Shown here: positions 18,285 through 26,334 of the stretch, piece by piece
Numbering within the stretch: the stretch's first letter is position 1
Layout of the letters: each line of letters opens with the position of its first letter
NCBI RefSeq assembly: GCF_002607855.1
Contig: NZ_AWQQ01000007.1
Coordinates: forward strand, 1-35,565
Direction: 5' to 3'
Length of the DNA: 35,565 nt
Source of the DNA: Desulforamulus profundi
GTDB taxonomy: Bacteria; Bacillota_B; Desulfotomaculia; Desulfotomaculales; Desulfotomaculaceae
Notes under the pieces: model-generated
Seen by the model: only the letters and a program-made list of their open reading frames with translations
What the model was told of the DNA's origin: nothing
Databases searched by the model: none
Position numbers and translations under genes: made by a program

Positions 18285-19138
18285 CAGTTTTCCCCCCTCC
18301 AATTGGTTAATTAGTTCCTGCGCCTCCGGTGCAATATACTCTACGATGCGGTAGGTACCAGCCTTAATCCGCTCCTTGATTCTTTTTTGCACTTCTGCTG
18401 GTTTAAATTTGTAGTTTGTAGGGCAGGGACAGAACACCTGTACATAGGCGGGGCCTGTCTCTCTGGCTACCAGAATAGCCCGGCGAACAATCTTTTCGAG
18501 TTTTTTGGGATGCACAGGCGAACCGGAGGCCACATAAGCGCAACCAGACTCCCTGGCAATTTCGGTCAATGAAATTTTCGGAAATTTTTTACCCTTTGGG
18601 GCCATATTAAGGACGGTTCCTTCCTGAGACATACCGCTTTCTTGGCCACCGGTGTTAGCATAGGCTTCATTATCCAGCATAATGGTAGTAATGTTTTCTC
18701 GCCTGAACCAAGACTGCATTACCATATCCAGACCTATGTCGGCGGTGGCACCATCGCCAGCAATAACTACAACGTCTTTTATTTTATCGGGAAACCTTAA
18801 TTTTAAGGCCCGCTTTAATCCTGTTGCCACGGCATTCTGATTGCCAAACAGGGAATGAATATTATGCAATGCCACTTGGGGAAAAGCCAGTGCGCTGCAT
18901 CCGGTAGATCCCACAATTATTGTGTCTTCTGGATTCGGCAGTGAAGCCAGAATCAAGCGCAGCGAAAGAGCTAGACCGCAACCAGCGCAGAGCGGATGCT
19001 CCTCCAGCAGTTCTTTGAAGGTCCCCAAGTCAGAAACGCCTAGCCCTTTGCCGAAAGGCCCGCGCTCCACCAGTTCTCTGTATTCCGTAGGCATGATATC
19101 TTCAAAACCGGGCGAAATTCTGAACAGGTTTTATTCAC
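18285..19138 (-). CDS. 2-oxoacid:ferredoxin oxidoreductase beta subunit
   Basis: The thiamine-diphosphate subunit: HPLCAGCGLALSLRL, STGCSA, and the binding motif GDGATADIGLD with NEAYANTGGQ. About 284 aa when corrected. The open frame begins at ATG 19094, but with one missing G near 19108-19112 it extends up to GTG 19138 as NKTCSEFRPGFEDIMPTEYR, and that GTG overlaps the alpha stop (GTGA), as do other starts in this operon. The 3' end is uncertain because of the G-run at 18292-18297. Pyruvate or another 2-oxoacid could be the substrate; the sequence alone does not decide. Confidence 0.82.
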
Positions 19139-20274
19139 GCAGAACACCTCCTGATTTCAGCCAAAATCAATTCAGGGGGCATGGTCATACCACCGTAAAC
19201 CCTGGGCCCACCCAGCACTTTTTCCGGTGCAACCATCACTGATTTAACCTCCCGGCACAGCAGCCCACCCTGTTAAATTCGGGAATTATGACGGCTTTGG
19301 CTTTTTTAGTCATTTCTTTGATTTCTTCAGTTGGAAATGGACGCAGGCTTTTTATACGGATTAGTCCGGCATCTATGCCTTCCTGACGCGCCAGGGCAAC
19401 GGCCTCCCGGCTCTGGGAAACAGCTGTCCCAGAAGCTACAACAAGAATTTCGGCCCCTTCGTTGTCTGTTTCCACCAAGCCACCTAAATACTTATGGATG
19501 TACTTCCTTGCTCTTTCTGCCGCTGCCAGTATTTCCTGCTGCCAGGAAGCATGAGCGGCATAGCTTATAAAGTTACTTTTCATTACAAAAGGATCCCGCA
19601 TCTGCCTAATTGGAACATTTTCCATATCCATCACCGGCACCGGGGAGTTATACGGATTATATGGAGGCAGTTTAATATCTTCCGCAGCTATTTCTACATT
19701 ATCCCTAGAGTGAGTCACAAAAAACCATCCACAAAAACCCCTACCGGGATATGGACATCAGTTTGTTCAGCAATAATAAAGGCCTTTAAAATCATGTCAT
19801 AAAGATCCTGAGCTGTTTCAGCATGGAGCATCACAATCCCGGTGTCAAGCATAAAGGCCATTTCAATCGTATCAGGTTGAATGGTGAGGGGGGAGTTCAC
19901 CCCTCTAGTCATAAAAGCGCAAACAATAGGCAGTCTGGCCCCGGCCCAGGTGGGAAAAGTTTCAAAAGCCCGCAAAGTCCCCGGACCACCCGTGGCAGTA
20001 AATACCCGTACCCCGCCCATGGAAGCACCGGCTACCGCCGACATTACAGCAAACTCGTTTTCACCCCGGAAATACTCCCTTAAGTACCCTTCCGCAAAAA
20101 TATCGCCAACCAAATGCATGCTTTCAGACTGGGGTGTAATGGGATAAGAAACAGCCATATCTACATTAGCTCTCTTAATGGCTTCCTTAACGGCTTCGCT
20201 ACCTGTAATGAATTTTTTCTCTCTGGCTGCCTCAAAAAAAGGTATTCAGGCTCTACTATCCTTTGCGTGATCAC
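19135..20274 (-). CDS. 2-oxoacid:ferredoxin oxidoreductase alpha subunit (three frameshifts)
   Basis: Restored length is about 380 aa. It starts at GTG 20274, overlapping the stop of the CdhB-like gene (GTGA). Conserved parts are FITGSEAVKEAIKR, SYPITPQSESMHLVGD, FTATGGPGTLRAFET and the domain-II stretch EILVVASGTAVSQSREA. Single missing bases fit three places: the T-run at 20234-20240 (restoring YLFFEAARE), the T-run at 19719-19724 (restoring VDGFFVTHSRDN), and near 19259-19264 (restoring NRVGWLCREVKS), after which it runs to TGA 19137-19135. The truncated homologue at 16486 has eight T where this has seven, which supports an indel in the first case. In anaerobes this enzyme joins acetyl-CoA and CO2 to make pyruvate, or runs the reverse. 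Confidence 0.82.
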
Positions 20275-20852
20275 TTCATTCCCTCCTTCGCCGCTTTAAT
20301 AACCTCATTAAGTCGCTTAATTTTAGCTAGGTTGACATCCCGCAGAGTAATCATGGCATCTTCATGGCCTGCTTCTCCGCACAAGGCAATAGTGAAACAG
20401 TCTGTACCGCCTCTAATTATTTTCAAGGCCACATTGGCATAATGGCAGTGGACACCAACAAAAATACAGACATCTATTTTGTTGTGCCAGATGGTTAAGT
20501 TAGGATGATTGGGATTGATCTCTACGGCTGGATTAATCATGGGATACTTAGGTCGGTAATCCGGCATAGGGATTATCTTAGCTCCCACGGTTTCTGCCAG
20601 CTCTTTGATAGCCGCAGCTTTCTCTGCTACCCCAGCTTTCCAGTCCCACAGAATAAGGGGGCCGGGGAAAAACGTCGGATTTTTGGCAGCTAAAAGCTTT
20701 TCCGCTATCTTCTGTAGTGCTTCCTCCTCTGGTACTACCCTGCCCTCCACCAGTGACTCCCCTTTCTCGGGAAGCATCACCCCCATTGAAGCGGCTGCCG
20801 GCGGCAGGTAACCTTCAGGTCCAGCCAGAACCCGGTATGCACTTAATGACAT
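20271..20852 (-). CDS. CdhB-like (CO dehydrogenase/acetyl-CoA synthase epsilon family) protein
   Basis: A 193-aa protein. The core AAKNPTFFPGPLILWDWKAG, the stretch IDVCIFVGVHCHYANVALK and the closing ITLRDVNLAKIKRLNEVI line up by eye with archaeal CdhB, the epsilon subunit of acetyl-CoA decarbonylase/synthase. It has no iron-sulphur cysteine motif. Its stop overlaps the alpha-subunit start by GTGA, implying stoichiometric co-translation and a role as an extra subunit or partner of the oxidoreductase. Such a fifth subunit is not part of classical pyruvate:ferredoxin oxidoreductases. Family assignment is moderate. Confidence 0.6.
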   Translation of the reverse strand: MSLSAYRVLAGPEGYLPPAAASMGVMLPEKGESLVEGRVVPEEEALQKIAEKLLAAKNPTFFPGPLILWDWKAGVAEKAAAIKELAETVGAKIIPMPDYRPKYPMINPAVEINPNHPNLTIWHNKIDVCIFVGVHCHYANVALKIIRGGTDCFTIALCGEAGHEDAMITLRDVNLAKIKRLNEVIKAAKEGMK

Positions 20853-20904
20853 TTACATCCCTCCTGGTACATTATCTGATTCTCATAAAACGAGGTCATC
20901 GACC

Positions 20905-21222
20905 TTATTTAAATTGGTCATTTCTGAGCACAGTTACATCTGTAACATGTACTATCAAGATAATACCCCTGTCAATCATAGTTTCCAGCCCTTGAAGAAT
21001 GCGCTCTGCAACCTCCGGACCGGTGATACTGACAATTTCCACGTTCCCGGAAATTTCATTCAAACTGCCATGGGCACCTTTAACACCGTGTTTCCCTTTA
21101 CCATATATTTCTTTATATACTGTAAATCCACTTACTCCTGAGTCTTCAAACAATTTAATAACCTTGTCTTTCCATGCCTTCTCTACAATGACGCTGACCC
21201 GTTTCTTATTAAAGAATTTCAT
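20905..21222 (-). CDS. sbtB: PII-like protein, probable SbtB
   Basis: A 105-aa PII-fold protein. It opens with MKFFNKKRVSVIVEKAWKDK, has a glycine-rich T-loop-like segment YGKGKHGVKGAHGSLN, and ends IILIVHVTDVTVL. SbtB in cyanobacteria binds adenine nucleotides and controls the bicarbonate transporter SbtA. Here it follows sbtA by about 120 bases on the same strand and precedes the CdhB-like gene by about 50. GGAGGGGGTGGATA precedes ATG 21222. Assignment rests on fold and on the sbtA neighbour. Confidence 0.8.
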   Translation of the reverse strand: MKFFNKKRVSVIVEKAWKDKVIKLFEDSGVSGFTVYKEIYGKGKHGVKGAHGSLNEISGNVEIVSITGPEVAERILQGLETMIDRGIILIVHVTDVTVLRNDQFK

Positions 21223-21255
21223 TATCCACCCCCTCCTTTGAATATCCCTTACAGA

Positions 21256-21294
21256 CTAATTCCCTTGATGGCTCAACATCCCTGGGTAACCCAT
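21256..21294 (-). CDS. Possible 12-aa peptide between sbtA and sbtB
   Basis: ATG 21294 is preceded by a strong CCAGGAGG with good spacing and opens the frame MGYPGMLSHQGN before a TAG at 21258-21256. No known family. The ribosome site is better than that of several real genes nearby, but the frame is very short and could be chance. Confidence 0.2.
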   Translation of the reverse strand: MGYPGMLSHQGN

Positions 21295-21345
21295 GTATCC
21301 TCCTGGTTTTTTTGACATTATTATCAACCCCCTTTACTGATATAA

Positions 21346-22345
21346 TCACCCAAGTACCTTGGTAAAGTAAACAGCCATTTTGTAATAAATGGGAATACCC
21401 ACAATTAAGTTGAAAGGTAGCGTAACCCCCAGGGAAGCCCCTAAATACAGGGCCGGGTTGGCTTTAGGCAGAGAAACGCGCATGGCCGCCGGGGCGACAA
21501 TATAAGAACAACTTGCAGCAAGTACCCCCAGCAGAGTTGCGCCTCCCACACTCAAGCCGGCAAAAACCCCTGTTAGTATCCCCATCAAAGCATTAACCGG
21601 GGGCATTAAAATGCCGAATGATATCAGAAACACCCCTGCTTTTTTAGTTCCCATAATTTGCTTGCCGCAATCATTCCCATTTCCAGCATAAACAGACTTA
21701 AAATCCCCATGAAGATATCTTTATAAAAAACCTTTACTGTCTCCATTCCCTTAGGCCCGCTCAGGTAACCCACCGCCATTGCTCCCAACAGCAAAATAAC
21801 ACTTTTGCTTAATACTACATTTTTTGCCACCTGGCCGAGAGAAATATCTTTCTGCGAAGAATTATTCACGCTGTTTTGTTTAGCCCAGAAAGCCAAAATT
21901 AATGCCACAATGATAGCCGGCGTTTCCATTAATGCTGGCAGGCCGTTGATATAACCCTCATATTCCACATGCATATTGTTTAGAAAGGCCGCAGCAGCCA
22001 TAAACGTAACCACACTGATTGAACCATAGTGACCGGCAATAGCTGCTGCGTCATCGGACTTTAACTTACCGATACGCCAAAGAATATAAAAAGAATAAAC
22101 AGGAATAATTAAACCCAGGAAAACAGCGCCCAGGATAGTCAAGAAGATTGAACTCATCCCAGCCTGTGCAATGCTGCGCCTCCTTTAAATCCAATAGCCG
22201 TTAAAAGATAAATAGTAATAAAATCGCTGACAGCGGTTGGAAACTCCACTTTAGCCTTAACCAAAGTTATCAGTACACCTAAGCCAAAGAAAAGCACTAC
22301 CGGTGATGTCAGGTTTGTTGCTGCCAGCTCTAACATGTTTCCCAT
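21346..22345 (-). CDS. sbtA: Sodium-dependent bicarbonate transporter SbtA (two frameshifts)
   Basis: Imports bicarbonate with sodium across the membrane. Restored length is about 333 aa with around ten hydrophobic helices. Frame one gives LTSPVVLFFGLGVLITLVKA and IYLLTAIGFKGGAALH; frame two continues SSIFLTILGAVFLGLIIPVY; frame three carries KAGVFLISFGILMPPVNALM to the end. One missing G at 22158-22160 and one missing A at 21640-21645 join them. The opening SPVVLFF and AIGFKGG are hallmarks of the SbtA family. It starts 43 bases after purK on the same strand. Together with sbtB it suggests active inorganic-carbon uptake in a cell that also carries RuBisCO. Confidence 0.85.
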
Positions 22346-22388
22346 ACTTTATCTCATTCTCCTCGCATTTTCTCAAAAACATATACAA

Positions 22389-23518
22389 TCATTCCTGGAA
22401 GATTGTTTTTATCCGGGTAACTTCTTGGCCCGGTTGGCCTGTCTTAATGGTCAGGTGACCCATTTTCCGCCTTGCCTCCAGGTTGCCGCGTTTCCCGTAT
22501 AAATGAATTTTCCAATTTCCGGAAAATTGGGGACTTCTTTTAGAACCCGAGGCAGGTCGGCTCCCAATATATTCACCATCACCACAGGAGTCAATAATTG
22601 GGTGGACCCTAGAGGAAGACCACAGACTGCCCGGATTAGTTGTTCAAACTGGGAGGTCCAGCAGGCATCCCAGGTGAAGTGTCCTGAATTATGAGGCCGT
22701 GGTGCCAGCTCATTAATCAGCAAACCATCGGGGGTGACGAAAAACTCTACCGCCAACAGGCCTACCACCTGGAAACTCTGAGCGATCTCCTTTGCCAGGG
22801 CGATAGCATCCATTTCCACCTGAAGGGGCACCCGGGCCGGCACCACCGTCATATGAAGTATATTTTCCCGGTGGATATTTTCCGCCACTGGATAGACCGC
22901 CATTTCACCGGTTGCCTTTCTGGCCACGATAACGGAAACCTCATGGGTAAAGACAATCTTTTTCTCCAAAACCCATTCCCGGTTGGCGGACTGCAACATT
23001 TCTACGGCAATTTTTAAGTTTTCGGGATCACCTAGTGCCAACTGCCCTTTACCGTCATATCCTCCCCGGGCAGTTTTCAGCAAGCAGGGATAACCCAGTT
23101 CCGCTATCCCCTGTTCCAGTTCGGCCGGATTTTTGACTGTCCGGAAGGATACAACGGGGAAACCAGCTTTTTTCAATTGCATCTTTTCTTCAATGCGGTT
23201 TTGGGTAATGGCCAGAATACGGCTTTGCTGCGGGAGATAATAATGTCTGGCCAGTTCTTCCACCACCCGGACATCAATATTTTCAAATTCATATATCAGC
23301 ACATCCGCTCTTTCCGCCAGCCTTACCGCCGCTGCCAGATCATCTAAAGGGGCCACAATCTGGTCATCAGCCACCTGGCCGCAGGGACAACCAGGGGTGG
23401 GATCCAGGCAGATAATACCGTAACCCATTTTTCTGCCTTCAATGGCTGTCATTCTCCCTAATTGACCACCCCCCAGGATACCGATAGTGGACCCTGGAAG
23501 TATTATCCTGCCCGGCAT
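22389..23518 (-). CDS. purK: N5-carboxyaminoimidazole ribonucleotide synthase (frameshift near end)
   Basis: An ATP-grasp enzyme that joins AIR, ATP and bicarbonate to N5-CAIR in purine synthesis. It begins at ATG 23518 (PGSTIGILGGGQLGRM); the frame is open further upstream into purE but that part is not PurK. Typical blocks are YEFENID, LKTARGGYDGKGQ, and NELAPRPHNSGHFT. The open frame ends at 22451 in non-PurK sequence. One missing A in the run at 22508-22511 restores IHLYGKR and ARRKMGHLTI and moves the stop to 22389, giving 376 aa. The start lies just after the purE stop. Confidence 0.93.
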
Positions 23519-23519
23519 C

Positions 23520-24005
23520 TCAAGACCACTCCTCAGTTTCCAGGACCTGCCGCGCTGCCTTGTCCCGGCGGTCCGCCAGCTTCCCGGCCAGCTCTTCGTC
23601 ATGCAAAGCAATGATTTGCGCTGCTAAAAGTGCGGCGTTTTTCGCCCCGGCGGCACCAATGGCCACGGTGGCTACCGGTACCCCGGCCGGCATTTGCACA
23701 ATGGACAGCAGGGAATCCATGCCCTGGAGATGCGTGGTCGGCACCGGCACGCCGATAACGGGCAGCAGGGTCTTGGCGGCAACCATGCCCGGCAAATGGG
23801 CCGCTCCCCCGGCCCCGGCAATAATAAGCTTGATCCCCTGCTTCGGTGCGTTTTCAGCAAAACTAAATAACCAATCGGGAGTGCGATGGGCAGAAACTAT
23901 CTTTTTTTCATAAGAAATCCCCAACTCTTCAAGTACCCGGCAAGCTTCACGCATCACCGCCCAATCGGATTGGCTTCCCATAATCACGGCTACGAGTGGT
24001 TTCAT
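23520..24005 (-). CDS. purE: N5-carboxyaminoimidazole ribonucleotide mutase
   Basis: A 161-aa class I PurE that converts N5-CAIR to CAIR. Landmarks are [29 protein letters not shown] and [24 protein letters not shown] 24005 follows GGGAGG. It opens a same-strand run purE-purK-sbtA-sbtB and beyond. Confidence 0.96.
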   Translation of the reverse strand: MKPLVAVIMGSQSDWAVMREACRVLEELGISYEKKIVSAHRTPDWLFSFAENAPKQGIKLIIAGAGGAAHLPGMVAAKTLLPVIGVPVPTTHLQGMDSLLSIVQMPAGVPVATVAIGAAGAKNAALLAAQIIALHDEELAGKLADRRDKAARQVLETEEWS

Positions 24006-24045
24006 AAGTTATAACCTCCCTTTTTGGTGTACATGGTTTTCAAAC

Positions 24046-24087
24046 AAAAAAATCCAACACCAATGCATTAAAGCATTTGGTGTTGGA
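24046..24087 (-). terminator. Strong hairpin with U-tract before purE
   Basis: TCCAACACCAATGC at 24053-24066 pairs with GCATTTGGTGTTGGA at 24073-24087 (one bulge), followed on the minus strand by seven T (24052-24046). It can end the DUF2294 transcript. It also lies between a promoter-like sequence (24104-24131) and purE, so it could attenuate purE-purK transcription. Confidence 0.8.
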
Positions 24088-24103
24088 CTTCATTTTAACT
24101 GAT

Positions 24104-24131
24104 AGTATATACCCTTTAAAAAGTTTTCCAA
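24104..24131 (-). promoter_or_regulatory. Candidate purE promoter
   Basis: On the minus strand TTGGAA (24131-24126), a 16-base spacer and TATACT (24109-24104) form a fair sigma-A promoter. A transcript from it would enter the terminator hairpin within about 20 bases. Confidence 0.4.
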
Positions 24132-24153
24132 CTTAATTTTAGTTATATTAGGT

Positions 24154-24513
24154 CTACCAAGGCCTTATTTCCTGGTCCATTATGAAAATAAAAACCCGTT
24201 CTCCAGTTTTGGTGCTGATATCAGTATGAAGGCTGACCACTTTCCGAAGGGTTATACGGGAGACTATTTCCTCAATCTCAGGACGTCCTTGTTCAACTAA
24301 TTGCTGCCGCAACTTTTTGATCAAGACCCTCCCTTCTCTGTTCTGGGCCAGGACCAGCTCAGCCTGAGACAATACCCCTTTGAGGGTGACTATCACCATG
24401 TTGCGGATAATATCTGTCTTTGCCTCAGTAGGTCCCCTGCCCTTATATTCTTTCTCCCATAGAATCATTGCCTTTGTAATCTCATCTTCCATCTGACCCT
24501 TGGAATAGCCCAT
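24154..24513 (-). CDS. DUF2294 family protein
   Basis: A 119-aa protein. KGQMEDEITKAMILWEKEY, KGRGPTEAKTDIIRNMV and SLHTDISTKTGERVFIFIMD are typical of DUF2294. The function of the family is not established. The gene stands alone, with its own promoter-like region upstream and a terminator hairpin downstream. Confidence 0.82.
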   Translation of the reverse strand: MGYSKGQMEDEITKAMILWEKEYKGRGPTEAKTDIIRNMVIVTLKGVLSQAELVLAQNREGRVLIKKLRQQLVEQGRPEIEEIVSRITLRKVVSLHTDISTKTGERVFIFIMDQEIRPW

Positions 24514-24540
24514 CAGTTATCCTCTAAATTATTATTTTTG

Positions 24541-24590
24541 TATACTGGTGATTCAGTATAGATTATAGAAGTTGAGTTGATTATAGCAAA
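24541..24590 (-). promoter_or_regulatory. Promoter with operator-like dyad before the DUF2294 gene
   Basis: Minus-strand TTTGCT (24590-24585), 17 bases, TATAAT (24567-24562). TATACTG (24541-24547) and CAGTATA (24554-24560) form a 7-bp dyad just downstream of the -10, where a repressor would block initiation. The -35 is weak. Confidence 0.35.
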
Positions 24591-24653
24591 TGAATTTCAG
24601 CAGTACAATAGGTTCGGCGCATGAATACAGTACACGAAGCATTTTCGGGTCGC

Positions 24654-24670
24654 GGGGTCAGGCTTGACTT
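24654..24670 (+). repeat. Left inverted end of the transposase element
   Basis: GGGGTCAGGCTTGACTT, a perfect inverted copy of 25605-25621. It lies 74 bases before the transposase start. Confidence 0.85.
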
Positions 24671-24743
24671 ATTTACTTATTGACTTATTTTTAATCTCAC
24701 TATACAATTGCACTAGGAAAACTATTCCATCAAGGAGTTCTTT

Positions 24744-25617
24744 ATGGCAAGGAAACCGAGGTTCATTATGCAGGTGCAATTTATCATGTTATTGCACGAG
24801 GGAATAACCGAGAGATCATCTTTCTAGATCCGTGTGATAAAGAGAAATACCTTGAATTTGTTGCAAGGTATAAGCGAAGGTATAATTATGAAATTTTGGC
24901 CTATGTGCTCATGGAAAACCATCTGCATATACTTATCCGTGTTGACCAGACCCCCTTATCGAAGATCATGCAGGGGATTCAACAATGTTACACACAATAT
25001 TTTAATCGGAAATACAAACATGTAGGACATGTTTTTCAACAGAGATATAAGGCGTTTTTATGTGACAATGATCGTTACCTAGCAACACTGGTTGTTTATA
25101 TACATCAAAACCCTATACGAGCCAGGCTTCTGGAAGGACTATATTACCCATGGAGTAGCCATAAAGAATACGTCGCCGGAAATAGTTCGTTGGTAGATAT
25201 CGACTTTATCTTAAACATTCTACATTCGAACCGTAGTTACGCCTATAGACAATATTTAGACATGTTTAGAGATATTCATGCTCCACAAGTACCACCCGAA
25301 GTAAGTTTGCCTGATGAAACCTACGTCGGGAGAGGGGACGACAAAAAGGAATTCAACACAATAAACCGGCTAACTTGGGATGAAATCGTTGCAAAGATTA
25401 TGACTGACTTTGATGTTGAAAAAGAAAAACTCCTAGGTCGATGCCGGGAAAGAAAGATTGTAACAGCTAGAAATATGCTTATTTACGAAGCAATTAGCCA
25501 GGGAGTATTATCACGAAGTATCTAGCGAAGAGGCTGCAAATCGACCCAGCAAGAATAACCAGAGGCTTTCAGAAGATGAAAGAATTAATATGCAATAAAT
25601 CAAAAAGTCAAGCCTGA
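24744..25617 (+). CDS. REP-associated tyrosine transposase (two frameshifts)
   Basis: A Y1/HUH-type transposase of the RAYT group, restored length about 291 aa. ATG 24744 follows AAGGAG. HYAGAIYHVIARGNNRE opens the domain, MENHLHIL is the HUH metal site, and VVYIHQNPIRARLL is typical of the family. One base is missing near 24761-24764 and one near 25500-25504. After the second, the C-terminus becomes a helix-turn-helix, ITKYLAKRLQIDPARITRGF, ending at TGA 25615-25617 inside the right inverted end. RAYT proteins are linked to the spread of short palindromic repeats. Confidence 0.85.
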
Positions 25618-25621
25618 CCCC
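25605..25621 (-). repeat. Right inverted end of the transposase element
   Basis: AAGTCAAGCCTGACCCC on the plus strand, perfect inverted copy of 24654-24670. It supplies the last codons (GQA and stop) of the ECF S component on the minus strand and the stop of the transposase on the plus strand. Confidence 0.85.
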
Positions 25622-26334
25622 ATTCCAGCTTCCTCCGAAAGCGTTGCAAAATTTTAATAAAACCAGCACCAAAAAGAAGATAAAAGATGGTATTCCCAAC
25701 GGCATGGAAGGTGTCAAACCAGAAACTGGCGGCACAGGTAGCAATAAACGACTGCCAGTTCAAAGGTTGAATGAAAGCCGTCCAAAACCACACATTCATA
25801 ATCCAGCCGAAAAGATAGCCCCAGATAAAGTTAAAAACCAACATAGATTTGGGTCCAATGTTGGGATAAACCATTTTGATTAAACCGGCTGAGGTACCGG
25901 CCAGCCCCCAGGCAAACATCTGCCAGGGCGTCCACGGACCCTGCCCTAAGAAAAAGTTGGAGACCAGGGCCGCCGTCGATCCAACCATGAACCCGGCCCG
26001 CGAGCCAAACACATAACCGGAAATGATCACCATAAAAGTAGTCGGCTGCACGTTGGGCAACCCGGCAAACGGAATGCGTCCCAAGGCGGCAACGGTGGCC
26101 AGAACGGCAATAAGGGCTATTTCCCGGGACGAGATTTTACCCTGTTCAAATCCCCAGTAAAAAAAGCTAATGTCGCGATCATTATTTCTGCCGAAAGCAA
26201 CCCCCAACCCTGCCTGGCTACAAAATTATTCTGTTTTATGCCGGCAAACAGTAACCCCAGGATAATGAGTAAAAAAAGGGTGGGGGGATTTTGAGCATGG
26301 GATTCGTCTTATTATTGTAAATGCCTGTGCTCAT
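25608..26334 (-). CDS. ECF transporter S component 1, C-terminus altered by insertion
   Basis: A membrane substrate-binding subunit of an energy-coupling-factor importer; about 242 aa when corrected, with around six helices. ATG 26334 overlaps the stop of the ATPase gene (ATGA). Two A-runs on the plus strand (26271-26277 and 26159-26165) each lack one base; restoring them joins LLIILGLLFAGIKQN and LAFFYWGFEQGKISSREIAL. It is homologous to the S component at 31145-31768 (shared GQGPWTPWQM, WGYLFGW, LNWQSF). The end reads RFRRKLEWGQA where the homologue has YRRKVHVSWLPHKE, because the transposase element starts there. Few residues are lost, so function may survive. Confidence 0.8.

Larger units (their letters stand above)
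24654..25621. mobile_element. REP-associated transposase element with 17-bp inverted ends
   Basis: GGGGTCAGGCTTGACTT at 24654-24670 is repeated as its perfect reverse complement at 25605-25621. The ends frame a single transposase gene (24744-25617). I see no target-site duplication, as expected for Y1 transposases. The right end lies inside the last codons of the ECF S-component gene. Confidence 0.8.
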
